NCBI GenBank assembly: GCA_900319105.1
Contig: ONND01000009.1
Span: forward strand, 1 to 64,000
Direction: 5' to 3'
Source: an uncultured Bacteroidales bacterium
Lineage (GTDB): Bacteria > Bacteroidota > Bacteroidia > Bacteroidales > Paludibacteraceae
DNA length: 64,000 nucleotides
The notes beneath the pieces were generated by a model. The model worked only from the letters and a program-made list of their open reading frames with translations, searched no databases and had not been told where the DNA came from. Positions 26,146 through 35,361 of this stretch are shown here, one piece after another. The translations under genes and the position numbers were made by a program. The stretch's first letter is position 1. Every line of letters starts with the position of its first letter.

Positions 26146-26984
26146 TGCCCTTGCAATTAGACATACGAGCGGTTCTGAAGAACAAAGCGCCCAAGGCGCA
26201 CGTACCGGAGTTTATCATTCGGTACTTAGAGCGTATTGCGCATGTCAAGCAGATGAATGCCTTCCTGAAAGCACATCCCGCAGAACGCGATTATGACTTC
26301 ATTCGCTGCGTATTAGATGAAGAATTAGGATGCTCTGCGTCCATTGAAGGCATTGAGAATATCCCGACAGACGATGAACCCGTTATCTTTGTATCCAATC
26401 ATCCTCTCGGAGGTCTGGACGGCATGATCATCGCACAGATGATCCATGAGAGCGGAGCACGCAAGCGACCATTGAAAGTGATTGTCAATGACCTGTTGAT
26501 GTTCTTGGAGCCCATTGCGGATCTCTGGGCGCCAGTGAGTAAGGTAGGTAAATTGAGCAAAGAGCAGGCATTGGAGCAGCAACGCATGTGGGAGTCGGAA
26601 TCGGATGTTATGTCCTTCCCTGCTGGTGCATGCAGCCGTCTGCAACGCATTGATGGCAAATGGCAGATATGCGACCTGGAATGGCAAAAGAATATTATCC
26701 AGCGTGCGAAGGAATACAAACGTAATATTGTACCTATCTATTTTGAGGGGCATAACAGTAAGTTCTTCTATACGCTGGCATATATACGAAAACTACTACA
26801 CATAAAACTCAATATTGAGATGCTTTATTTAGTGGATGAGATGTACGGAGCACATGGCAAGCATTTTCGCGTACATGTACTGCCGCCTATTCCCTACTCT
26901 ACATTTGATTCGACTCAAAGCCCAAAGCAATGGGCTCAATATGTAAAATCTATTGTATATGGAAGCAATCATACCTCCCGTTGA
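26145..26984 (+). CDS. glsA: Glycine-lipid O-acyltransferase (PlsC-like)
   Basis: A 279-residue acyltransferase of the PlsC/hemolysin type. The catalytic motif is VSNHPLGGLDGM (HPLGGLD), and a second motif FPAGACSR is near residue 163. In Bacteroides thetaiotaomicron, adjacent glsB (N-acyltransferase) and glsA (O-acyltransferase) genes make glycine and serine-glycine lipids. The same pair is present here with a 26-nt overlap. The assignment rests on motif, length and pairing. A general lysophospholipid acyltransferase is the alternative. Confidence 0.85.
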   Translation: MPLQLDIRAVLKNKAPKAHVPEFIIRYLERIAHVKQMNAFLKAHPAERDYDFIRCVLDEELGCSASIEGIENIPTDDEPVIFVSNHPLGGLDGMIIAQMIHESGARKRPLKVIVNDLLMFLEPIADLWAPVSKVGKLSKEQALEQQRMWESESDVMSFPAGACSRLQRIDGKWQICDLEWQKNIIQRAKEYKRNIVPIYFEGHNSKFFYTLAYIRKLLHIKLNIEMLYLVDEMYGAHGKHFRVHVLPPIPYSTFDSTQSPKQWAQYVKSIVYGSNHTSR

Positions 26985-27888
26985 CCGATCAGTATTGATT
27001 CAAGAGTTAGAAGGTCATTTACTTCGTCCGAGTAACAAAGCGGACAACCTCATTTATGACATCACGGCGTATGAATGTCCGAATGTGATGCGTGAGATTG
27101 CTCGTCTGCGTGAGATCAGCTACCGTGACGGAGGTGGTGCAACCGGCAAGTCGATGGACATTGACGCAATGGACACCATGGAGCGTCCATACCATCAGCT
27201 TATCGTATGGGATCCTGAGAACCAGCAGATTGTTGGCGGCTACCGCTATCTCTTTGGCTCAGACGCAGAGATACGCGATGGACAGCCCTTCATCACCTCT
27301 GCTCACCTCTTCCATTATTCGGAGCGGTTTATACGCGACTACCTACCGAATACGATTGAGTTCGGGCGGGCATTTGTGCAACCGATGTACCAGACACGCG
27401 AAAATGGCGTCAAAGCCCTCTTTGCCTTGGATAATATCTGGGACGGAATCGGAGCTGTCCTCTATAATAATCCCCAATTACGCTGGATGATCGGTAAGGT
27501 AACGATCTATCCAAGTTACAATCCTACGGCACGTGAACTCATCTATGCTTATCTGGATCGTTACCATCGTGGCGATGCCTCCCTGTTCGGTCCTTACAAG
27601 GAACTGCCGATACCATCTATCGTTACGCCTTTTGAGGGAGAAGATGCACAATCAAATTATCATATTCTGCAGCATGCTATACGGGAACAAGGTACAGTGA
27701 TCCCGCCTATGTTCTCGGCTTACCTCAACATAACCAACGAGTTACAGTTCTTCGGCAATGCGATAAACGATGAGTTAGCGAATGTCTACGAATCCGGCAT
27801 CATGGTAGATTTGCAAACAGTGTATCAAGAGAAGAAAGAGCGTTATATGACGCCTTATAAAGAATGGCTGAAATCGCAGAACAAATAA
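26959..27888 (+). CDS. glsB: Glycine N-acyltransferase for glycine lipids (OlsB-like GNAT)
   Basis: About 309 residues. The N-terminal half resembles OlsB/hemolysin-type GNAT proteins: EIARLREISYRDGGGATGKSMDIDAMD, QLIVWDPENQQIVGGYRYLFG and the IEFGRAFVQPMYQ strand. The family forms the N-acyl bond of ornithine or glycine lipids using an acyl donor. Pairing with glsA supports glycine-lipid synthesis. A TTG at 26953 is in frame, but the ATG at 26959 is the better start. The 3' end overlaps the YggS/HAD fusion gene by 25 nt. Confidence 0.85.
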   Translation: MEAIIPPVDRSVLIQELEGHLLRPSNKADNLIYDITAYECPNVMREIARLREISYRDGGGATGKSMDIDAMDTMERPYHQLIVWDPENQQIVGGYRYLFGSDAEIRDGQPFITSAHLFHYSERFIRDYLPNTIEFGRAFVQPMYQTRENGVKALFALDNIWDGIGAVLYNNPQLRWMIGKVTIYPSYNPTARELIYAYLDRYHRGDASLFGPYKELPIPSIVTPFEGEDAQSNYHILQHAIREQGTVIPPMFSAYLNITNELQFFGNAINDELANVYESGIMVDLQTVYQEKKERYMTPYKEWLKSQNK

Positions 27889-29147
27889 AAGAGATCCGAT
27901 CGCATATCCCGGGCAGCGTAACGCTCGTTTGCGTCAGTAAATTTCAACCTGTTGAGGCAATCAAGGAAGCGTATGCGGCAGGAGAACGTCATTTCGGAGA
28001 GAGTCGTGTACAAGAGTTGCAACGCAAAGCCGCTCTTCTACCCGCAGATATCCATTGGCATTTCATAGGACATCTGCAAACCAATAAAGTACGCGATATT
28101 ATTAAGTTACGCCCCTATCTCATTCAGTCGGTGGACTCGATTCATCTACTCGAAGCGATTCAAAACGAAGCCGAAAAACAAGGGATAACCCAATCCGTTT
28201 TAATAGAGGTTCACGTAGCTAAAGAGGAGACCAAAACGGGCTTTTCAACGGATGAAATACCGTCCATACAAGCCTCGCTTTATCCCAATGTTCGTATCCT
28301 CGGATATATGACGATGGCGACCAATACAGACAACGAAGAAGAAATCCGGCGTTGTTTTAATGCCGTTCGCGGTCTTAGCAACAAAGGAATTATGTCTTTC
28401 GGTATGAGTGACGATTACCGGATAGCGATTGAGTGCGGCTCCACAATGGTACGGATTGGGAGCTCTATTTTCGGGGCTCGGAAGAAATTACCGAAAGCCG
28501 TTTTCTTTGACCAGGATGGAGTACTCTTTGACTCGATGCCGTTTCACGCCAAAGCATGGGAGAAGGCGATGGCTGAGAACGGACTACCGTTTACGGCGGA
28601 GCAGACCTATAGGAATGAAGGCCGCACAGGAGCTTCTGTTGTCACGGAAGCATACCGGCTGGTTCACGGCATAGATGCTCCGCAGGAAGTGATTGAAGCG
28701 GTTTATGCTGCCAAGTCGGCATATTTCAACAAACTGTCAGGAGGCAAACTACCGAACCTCATCCCCGGCATTCGGGAGGTACTTGATTATCTGCATGAAA
28801 AAGGAGTTCAATGCTGGGTGGTAACGGGTTCTGGTCAACGTTCATTACTGGATAATCTTCAGACCACATTTCCGTCTATCTTCACAGGCATCATCACGGC
28901 ATTTGACGTGCAACGCGGCAAACCGGATCCGGAACCATACCTCAAAGCATGGGAGCGTTCTGGATTTGAAAAATCAGAATGTTACGTGGTTGAGAACGCC
29001 CCGCTTGGCGTTCGTGCAGGAAAGGCCGCCGGGCTCTTTACGATAGCCGTCAATACCGGTATCCTACCCGACTCCGCACTCGAGGCAGAAAAGGCAGATA
29101 AGGTCTTTCCGAACATGAACGCCCTCTTAGAATGGCTAAAACTATAA
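27864..29147 (+). CDS. YggS-type PLP-binding protein fused to a HAD phosphatase
   Basis: A 427-residue two-domain protein. Residues 1 to about 209 are a YggS/PLPBP domain: TLVCVSKFQP with the PLP lysine, GERHFGESRVQEL, WHFIGHLQTNK, GYMTMATNT, LSNKGIMSFGMSDDYRIAIECGSTMVRIGSSIFG. From about residue 212 a HAD hydrolase of the beta-phosphoglucomutase type begins: AVFFDQDGVLFDSMPFH (DxDxV), VVTGSG, GKPDPEPYLKA and VVENAPLGVRAGKAAG. The frame is continuous with no stop between domains. YggS handles PLP homeostasis. The HAD could dephosphorylate a PLP-related or sugar phosphate, which is inference. Confidence 0.9.
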   Translation: MAEIAEQIKEIRSHIPGSVTLVCVSKFQPVEAIKEAYAAGERHFGESRVQELQRKAALLPADIHWHFIGHLQTNKVRDIIKLRPYLIQSVDSIHLLEAIQNEAEKQGITQSVLIEVHVAKEETKTGFSTDEIPSIQASLYPNVRILGYMTMATNTDNEEEIRRCFNAVRGLSNKGIMSFGMSDDYRIAIECGSTMVRIGSSIFGARKKLPKAVFFDQDGVLFDSMPFHAKAWEKAMAENGLPFTAEQTYRNEGRTGASVVTEAYRLVHGIDAPQEVIEAVYAAKSAYFNKLSGGKLPNLIPGIREVLDYLHEKGVQCWVVTGSGQRSLLDNLQTTFPSIFTGIITAFDVQRGKPDPEPYLKAWERSGFEKSECYVVENAPLGVRAGKAAGLFTIAVNTGILPDSALEAEKADKVFPNMNALLEWLKL

Positions 29148-29153
29148 ATCCCG

Positions 29154-29933
29154 ATGAATACTTATTTTGCAATCGTCACAGGTGCCTCTTCAGGCATGGG
29201 CGTTGAATTTGCTCGTCAATTAGCGCAACGTGGCTATAACTTACTCATTGTTAGCAACGAAGAAGCCATTCATACACGTGCTGAAGAGTTGCAACTGGCG
29301 TTTCCGGATCTGCAGGTCATAGGATTGGTTCTGGATTTAGGTCAGCAGTCTTCCGCACGGGAACTATACAACTACGCCCATGCACATGAGCTCGAAGTAG
29401 AGGTATTGGTCAATAACGCCGGCGTTTATCACGACAAGGATATATTGGATGATAGCGAAGGTTTCACATCGCTCATCATGAATCTGCACATGTACACCCC
29501 CGCTATGCTTTGTTACCTCTTCGGCCAGGATATGCGTGAGCGGCATAAGGGCTATATCCTCAACGTATGTTCCGTTACGTCCAAGATGGCGGCACAGCGG
29601 CTTGGTACGTATGGCGGCACCAAGGCTTTCCTGGCGCATTTTACCCGCGCGCTACATATTGAACTCAAGCCGTATGGCGTCTACGTGACGAACGTCAGCC
29701 CTGGCGCCGTTGATACAGGGCTCTATAGCATCAAACCTATATATACCAAAATCGGTAAATGTCTCGGCATCATTGTTACGCCCAAAACCTTAGTACGCCG
29801 CGGACTGCGTGCGCTCTTTCACGGACGCAGTAAAACAACAATACCCACCGTCTTCTGGCAGGTATTGTGTTTCATCATTTTGTTAATCCCTACTTGTGTT
29901 CTCCGATTAATCAGAAAACTCGGATTATTCTGA
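29154..29933 (+). CDS. Short-chain dehydrogenase/reductase
   Basis: A 259-residue NAD(P)-dependent oxidoreductase of the classical SDR fold. Motifs are TGASSGMGVEFA (TGxxxGxG), LVNNAGVY (NNAG), the catalytic serine in NVCSVTSKMA and YGGTKAFLAHF (YxxxK). A hydrophobic C-terminal segment (WQVLCFIILLIPTCVL) suggests membrane association. The last ten codons are part of a 30-bp repeat that recurs just after the stop. The substrate is unknown; the position after the glycine-lipid genes allows a lipid or keto-acyl substrate. The following gene is convergent. Confidence 0.88.
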   Translation: MNTYFAIVTGASSGMGVEFARQLAQRGYNLLIVSNEEAIHTRAEELQLAFPDLQVIGLVLDLGQQSSARELYNYAHAHELEVEVLVNNAGVYHDKDILDDSEGFTSLIMNLHMYTPAMLCYLFGQDMRERHKGYILNVCSVTSKMAAQRLGTYGGTKAFLAHFTRALHIELKPYGVYVTNVSPGAVDTGLYSIKPIYTKIGKCLGIIVTPKTLVRRGLRALFHGRSKTTIPTVFWQVLCFIILLIPTCVLRLIRKLGLF

Positions 29934-29966
29934 GTACTCCGATTAATCAAAAACTCAGATTAATCC
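29901..29966. repeat. Two copies of a 30-bp repeat at a convergent junction
   Basis: CTCCGATTAATCAGAAAACT starts the first copy at 29901, and a close copy starts at 29937. The first encodes the end of the SDR protein; the second covers the SIMPL-gene stop. Each contains palindromic GATTAATC or related words that could also form hairpins. Confidence 0.65.
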
Positions 29967-30652
29967 AAGTAATAATCTACCGTGGTGACTACGCGGATAT
30001 GCTTAATCCACGGTTGGTATTGGTCATTCTCAATAGAGAACTGGCCTTGGCTAGCGCGACGGATAGAACCGAGCGAGCATTGCGCATCATCAGCAAACTT
30101 CTGCGCTACGGCGCGTGCGTTCTGTGTAGCCTCCTCAATCATAGCCGGTTTGAGTTCGGTCAGACCGTTGTACTGGTAGTCGAGATCCCACTTGTTGGAA
30201 GTAACAATGATACCTTCCTTGAGCAAATCCGCCTCCTTGCCTTGGGAAGCAATGACCAGTTTTACTTTGTCCGTAGATACAATGATCGAAGTGCGGAGAG
30301 TATAGCGATACTCCGGACGGTTGTTGCCGTAGTAGTTCTCCCAGTTGTTATCCACCGAGATAGGTCCCTGGCGAAGGTCGCTTTCTTCAAATCCCATTGC
30401 GAGCAAGTGTTTCTTCACTTTCTCTGATACGTTACTGATCTGCTGATAAAGCGACGGCAGATCATTGCCATTCCATCCGAACGAAAGCGGCCATACAACG
30501 TAATCCGCTTCTACTTCACGGGTACTCAATCCCTTTACTGTTACTGCGCGGTCTTTACTCGCATACTTACTGATTCCGCAGTAAACAAACAACCCTGACA
30601 GGGTCAAACCCAAGGCGATACATACGCCTGCTAACAAATTACTTTTCATCAT
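29960..30652 (-). CDS. SIMPL domain (DUF541) exported protein
   Basis: A 230-residue protein with an N-terminal membrane anchor or signal (LLAGVCIALGLTLSGLFVYCG) and a SIMPL/DUF541 domain: RAVTVKGLSTREVEADYVVWPLSF, helical NVSEKVKKHLLAMGF and the ATQNARAVAQKFADDAQ segment. SIMPL proteins are periplasmic or cell-surface proteins of unclear function. The ATG overlaps the Na/Pi cotransporter stop (ATGA), so it is the last gene of the gdhA-side operon. Two consecutive ATG codons make the exact start ambiguous by one residue. Confidence 0.88.
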   Translation of the reverse strand: MMKSNLLAGVCIALGLTLSGLFVYCGISKYASKDRAVTVKGLSTREVEADYVVWPLSFGWNGNDLPSLYQQISNVSEKVKKHLLAMGFEESDLRQGPISVDNNWENYYGNNRPEYRYTLRTSIIVSTDKVKLVIASQGKEADLLKEGIIVTSNKWDLDYQYNGLTELKPAMIEEATQNARAVAQKFADDAQCSLGSIRRASQGQFSIENDQYQPWIKHIRVVTTVDYYLD

Positions 30653-32355
30653 TTATCGTGTTTGTGTTCATAAATTGCTTCTTCTACGTTGATGATATAG
30701 TCACCCATCTTCTCCAATTCGAGGATGATATCCATGTAGTTGACACCGGTGGTGTAGTCATATTCCTTATCGGTGATGGCTTGCATGTTCCGGTTCTTGA
30801 GCTCATCTCGGTAGTTATTGATCTCGTTCTCTACGTTGGTCATGTCGTAAAACTCGTCCGGAGTGATCGTACCGCGTTCGAGAGCTTCCACCATCTTCGA
30901 TTGCGAAGTGGTCAGGAGATAAATCATCTGTTCTACATTCTTGATTTGCTCTTCGGTAAACTGGATATTTCCGTCGTGTTTGTGGCGGATGTAGCGTGAG
31001 AGGTTGTAGTTCGCATCGCCTACCGATTCCAGTTCCGATACAATACGGAGCATTTTGTGTACTTCATGCTTGGATTGGTCGGAAAGTCGTCCGTCTGCTA
31101 CTTGGTTCAGGTACTGCGCAATCTCGTATTCCATTCGATCACAGATGCCCTCATATTTCTCTATACGGCTGAAGATTTTGGTGAACTGCGTATCATCATT
31201 TTCGTAGAAGAGATCATGCACCATGCCGATCATGCGCTGTGCACGAAGGGCAAACACATGCACTTCTTTCCATGCCTGCAGAATAGAGAGCTCGGAGGTT
31301 GACATAAGGCCACCGGAGATGAAGGTGAGTTGGCTGTCTGTATCTTTCTGCTCGGGTTTGGACGGAATAATGAACATCACTAATTTCTCCAGAAGAGGAA
31401 TGAACCCGATGAGTACACAAGTATTGAGTACGTTAAACGAGGTGTGGAAAGTAGCCAGAATGGCATTCAGTTTATCCGGAGACACATCGCTTGGTATGCC
31501 CGGAGTAAATTCTACGCCCCATACACGGCACACGGTTCCGACAAACCAACGGAATATGCATAGCACCCAAATGACGCCGAAGAGGTTGAATACCAGGTGG
31601 GCCATCGCGGCACGTCTCGCTTGCACAGAGGCAGAGAGCGCCACTATATTCGACGTAATGGTCGTACCGATGTTCTCACCCATGACGAGTGATATTCCCA
31701 TGTCGATAGGCAGCACGTGGGTGGAACAGAGGGTCATGGTGATAGCCATAATAGCAGCGGAGGACTGAACGGCGAACGTCAGCACACCACCCACCAACAG
31801 GTATAGGAAATAACTGCCATAGCCCCAACTGGAAGTAGCGACAAAGAAATTACGCACCGGTGCCATTTGATCCAAGTGCATCTCCGTGGCGTTAATCTTG
31901 AGGGTCGTCAAGCCTAAAAGTAAAAGCGACAGACCCATGAGGAAATCGCCGAGGTTGGCATTCTTCTTCGTGTAGATCAGTGCTACGGCTAACACAATTG
32001 CCGTATAGACAATCAGACGCAAGTCAAACGAACCGCCACCGAGCACCATGATCCACGCCGTAAAGGTCGTACCGATATTGGCACCCATGATGACTGAGAT
32101 TGCTTGAACTAACGAGAGTATTCCCGCAGAAACAAAACTGACGGTCATCACTGTCGTCGCGGTGGAAGACTGAACTGCCGCTGTGATGAACGCACCGGTA
32201 AGAACTCCCGAGAAGCGATTGGTGGTCATGGTGCCAAGCACATTGCTGAGCGTACTTCCTGCCATTTTTTGGAGTCCCTCGGACATCACTTTCAGTCCGT
32301 ACATCAGCATTGCTACGGAACCTACCAGCGTAATAATTTGTAATGCAAGTTGCAT
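30649..32355 (-). CDS. Na/Pi cotransporter family protein with PhoU-like domain
   Basis: A 568-residue inner-membrane transporter. The NptA/PF02690 repeats are visible twice, as AAVQSSTATTVMTVSFVSAG and FAVQSSAAIMAITMTLC (QSSxA motifs). About nine hydrophobic segments occupy residues 1-330, and the C-terminal part (about 350-560) is helical and PhoU-like. It should import phosphate with sodium or act in phosphate export or sensing. It lies between the PEP-synthase-like gene (18 nt) and the SIMPL gene (4-nt overlap). Confidence 0.92.
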   Translation of the reverse strand: MQLALQIITLVGSVAMLMYGLKVMSEGLQKMAGSTLSNVLGTMTTNRFSGVLTGAFITAAVQSSTATTVMTVSFVSAGILSLVQAISVIMGANIGTTFTAWIMVLGGGSFDLRLIVYTAIVLAVALIYTKKNANLGDFLMGLSLLLLGLTTLKINATEMHLDQMAPVRNFFVATSSWGYGSYFLYLLVGGVLTFAVQSSAAIMAITMTLCSTHVLPIDMGISLVMGENIGTTITSNIVALSASVQARRAAMAHLVFNLFGVIWVLCIFRWFVGTVCRVWGVEFTPGIPSDVSPDKLNAILATFHTSFNVLNTCVLIGFIPLLEKLVMFIIPSKPEQKDTDSQLTFISGGLMSTSELSILQAWKEVHVFALRAQRMIGMVHDLFYENDDTQFTKIFSRIEKYEGICDRMEYEIAQYLNQVADGRLSDQSKHEVHKMLRIVSELESVGDANYNLSRYIRHKHDGNIQFTEEQIKNVEQMIYLLTTSQSKMVEALERGTITPDEFYDMTNVENEINNYRDELKNRNMQAITDKEYDYTTGVNYMDIILELEKMGDYIINVEEAIYEHKHDK

Positions 32356-32373
32356 AAGATATAAGATTGTTTA

Positions 32374-35307
32374 TTATTGCTTAATCAAGGCTTTGTTCGC
32401 AAAGCCGTCAATATACATCTCTAATGGTTTATCCAGGCGTATATGGCGCACGAGCTCTGTCTCTTCGACGGCAGGCATGGCGTCCAATGCTTCGATGTTC
32501 ACTTGGTCTTCCGGGCGTGCCCAGGGATCGATATTCATATAGCCCACATTGAAGGACGTTAGGTTTTGGAAGAAGTGAGACCCCTGCGAAGGCTCTATGC
32601 GGAAGTTCTCCAAACTACATTCTGCAATCGCTTTTGCCTCACTAATATCGCTCCATTGGACGGGCACACCGAGTGTAGGAATCTGCGATCCCCAACGCCC
32701 ATAGCCTACCAGCAAGTATTGACGTCCCTCCTGGCGCATACGCCCGTTCCACTCGCGAAGCGTTTGAGCCATCTCGCGCGTGCGTAATATATCAAAGGTG
32801 TCGCGGCGGAGGTAAATAATATCGCATACGTCCTCTATCTGTCCTATGCCGAGCGCATTGCCGGAACGCAAGAGGGCTTTTGTTTCGTCTATTTTATCCC
32901 AGTCCACTTTTGCCGTCAGCGAATCCGCAGAAATAGGACGGATCTGCAGCACGTGGAATATCTGCGGCGTAAGCTCAAGGTTTACGGCAAACTCTATCTC
33001 TACGGGGCATTTGATTTCCTCTTGCGCCATCTCCAGCAGCTGCTGAACGATCTCCGCCAAGGGGAAAGTCTTGAACTTGAGTTGCGGCGCAAAAGTAACA
33101 ATACGCGGACCGTCCGGATAACACGAATCGACGATACGTGCGTTCTCGCGGTCGTAAGTCGAGGCTATCATCTTCAGGCTCTCAAACTGGTCACATTCGT
33201 GAATAGGAATACGCTCCAAGTTGATTGCATCGTCAATTGAAGTCTTGAATTTCTCGGGGTTGAGCGAGAGTGCGAGCATCGACTGCTGGGTCTCCCGCAT
33301 CGCCAAATCAACGGTGGAGGTCTGCAGCACGTTTTTCGGATATTTGGGACTAAACCGAAGTACCTGTTCTCCGTCCACGACTACCTTTCCCAAGCCGTAT
33401 GCCACCTTGACGATGCCGTCCTCGGGTTTCTCTTTGCCCACCGGATAGAAATTGACACTCCGCGCTACGCCGGAGATTACGGGGAAGTAGTAGTTTCCTT
33501 CCTGTTCGCCGCAAACCTCCTGTAAGACGATGGCCATTTTCTCTTCGCTTAGCACATTGCCTGTCGAAGTAATATAACCGCGCGATGCGGCAAAATAAAC
33601 GGATGCATATACCGATTTAATAGCCTTGGAGAGCAGACGCAGTTCCTGGTCTTCATTCTCCGTTTGAGGAATCATATAGGTACTATACACTCCTGCAAAA
33701 GGCTGATAATAAGAGTCTTCGAGTTTGGATGAAGAGCGTACAGCTATCGGACGGTGGCATACACGGATGAAATGTCGCAACGCCTCGCGCAACTCTATCG
33801 GCAATGCCGCAGAGACGAACTCCGACAGGATTTCCTCGTCCGTCAGATCGGCGTTGATAACGTATTGCAGTCCGTTGTCATGTATGAACTTATCGAAATA
33901 AGAGGTCGTAATGACCATTGTGCGCGGCACGAAAACCCGTATATCGGGCCATTTGTCATAGAGGTCGTTTTTCTGCAGCACATGGTTGAGGAACGCCAAT
34001 CCTCTACCCTTTCCACCCATTGCGCCTTCTCCTACGCGGGCAAACCAAATCGTGTCATTATACGTGTCGGCGGAGTATTTGGCTACCACGCCGAGTGCCT
34101 GATTGATCCGGTAGTCGTGAATAAGGCGGATATTGGTTTGACGGATGTTTTCTATATCCGTCTCGTCTTGGATCTTCAGCGCACTTACGGGGCGACCTAT
34201 GGAGAATAGTCCTCGGGCAAAGAGCCATTTACTCAGATAGTTATTGTCACTCAATCGTCGGAAAGCAGCCGGCGAGATAGTGGAGATGATGCGCTCGAAG
34301 CCCTCGAGATCGGACGCACGTGCAATCTCCTTACCGGTACGCGGGTCGCGCGCGATGAAGTCGCCAAAGCCGAACTCCCGCTCAATATATTCGCTTACTT
34401 CCTGCGTCAGAGTCTTGGAAGTCTTGATAACGAAACCTACCTTGTGTTGGCGCGCGATGGATCGCATCGACTCCTGGGAGGACTGCATCAGGAACGGCAT
34501 AGTCGGGTTATCCTCGCGGATGAGTTCGCATAAGTCCACACCCGCATCCAGTTTTTCGGATGAAGAGGGATCGCCTTTATGGAGTACAAACCCGATATCG
34601 GAGATGACGCCCAGCATATTGCTGCCATAGGTTTTGTATAGTTCTACCGCTTCGTCATAGCAGGTAGCGAGCAGCATTTTCGGACGTGCACGTTTTCGTA
34701 GTAACTGCTGTTTCTCATTGAGCGCATCGCGGATGGCTATCTTGTTCTGCTCCAGAAGCAGTTTGTATATCAGCGGCAAATAGGTGGAGTAATAGCGCAC
34801 GCTATCCTCAACAATCAAGATGGCGCGTACGCCTTCTTCGAGGATGTCATGAGGCGCGTTCAGGCGGTCCTCGATGAGTTTGATGATGGCGATAATAAGA
34901 TCCGTGGAGTTACTCCAATTAAAGAGGTAATCAACATTACTCTTATCCTGCTGCTCCACCCTGCGGTACACCTCTTTGCTGAACGACGAAAGCACGACAA
35001 TCGGGCATTCCGGCAGGCATTGTTTCGCCTCTGCTGCAAAATCCCACACCTCGTTTCCTCCGGCACTATAAACCACCAAAATGAGGTCGAAAGATTCCTC
35101 CTTTGTGCTTGGCACTTGGTCCCTTTGTCCCTTTAGAAGCATCAATGCTTCGCTTGTTGTCTCCGCTCTGGTGATAGCAGGCGGATTAGATAGGTTCAGT
35201 TCCGCGTACTCCTGCGCGATCTGCACGTCAATACGCCCGTCCTCCTCGAGTGCAAAACTGTCATAGTTGTTGCATACAAGCAGAATGCGTTTCACGCGCT
35301 TCGCCAT
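32374..35307 (-). CDS. Receiver-like plus PEP/pyruvate-binding domain protein
   Basis: About 977 residues. The N-terminus has two receiver-like regions: RILLVCNNYDSFA at the start and, from about residue 155, AILIVEDSVRYYSTYLP with GVISDIGF (a possible phospho-Asp) and FLMQSSQ. From about residue 400 the nucleotide-binding domain of PEP synthase/PPDK appears: GGKGRGLAFLN, PRTMVITTSYFDKFI, PIAVRSSSKLEDSYYQPFAGVYSTY and MAIVLQEVCG. The phosphohistidine swivel domain and the TIM barrel of PEP synthase are missing, so it is not a full PEP synthase. Residues about 56-70 contain repeat-derived sequence (LKGQRDQVPSTKEES). A start at 35331 would add eight residues. Confidence 0.85.
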   Translation of the reverse strand: MAKRVKRILLVCNNYDSFALEEDGRIDVQIAQEYAELNLSNPPAITRAETTSEALMLLKGQRDQVPSTKEESFDLILVVYSAGGNEVWDFAAEAKQCLPECPIVVLSSFSKEVYRRVEQQDKSNVDYLFNWSNSTDLIIAIIKLIEDRLNAPHDILEEGVRAILIVEDSVRYYSTYLPLIYKLLLEQNKIAIRDALNEKQQLLRKRARPKMLLATCYDEAVELYKTYGSNMLGVISDIGFVLHKGDPSSSEKLDAGVDLCELIREDNPTMPFLMQSSQESMRSIARQHKVGFVIKTSKTLTQEVSEYIEREFGFGDFIARDPRTGKEIARASDLEGFERIISTISPAAFRRLSDNNYLSKWLFARGLFSIGRPVSALKIQDETDIENIRQTNIRLIHDYRINQALGVVAKYSADTYNDTIWFARVGEGAMGGKGRGLAFLNHVLQKNDLYDKWPDIRVFVPRTMVITTSYFDKFIHDNGLQYVINADLTDEEILSEFVSAALPIELREALRHFIRVCHRPIAVRSSSKLEDSYYQPFAGVYSTYMIPQTENEDQELRLLSKAIKSVYASVYFAASRGYITSTGNVLSEEKMAIVLQEVCGEQEGNYYFPVISGVARSVNFYPVGKEKPEDGIVKVAYGLGKVVVDGEQVLRFSPKYPKNVLQTSTVDLAMRETQQSMLALSLNPEKFKTSIDDAINLERIPIHECDQFESLKMIASTYDRENARIVDSCYPDGPRIVTFAPQLKFKTFPLAEIVQQLLEMAQEEIKCPVEIEFAVNLELTPQIFHVLQIRPISADSLTAKVDWDKIDETKALLRSGNALGIGQIEDVCDIIYLRRDTFDILRTREMAQTLREWNGRMRQEGRQYLLVGYGRWGSQIPTLGVPVQWSDISEAKAIAECSLENFRIEPSQGSHFFQNLTSFNVGYMNIDPWARPEDQVNIEALDAMPAVEETELVRHIRLDKPLEMYIDGFANKALIKQ

Positions 35308-35361
35308 CAACGATGTATAGTTACTCTCCACTTAAGTTATTCGTAATTCGTCATTTTGAAT

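Noticed and set aside
29867..30427. 186-codon plus-strand frame opposite the SIMPL gene
   Set aside because: It is antisense to a recognised domain protein and lacks protein-like features.
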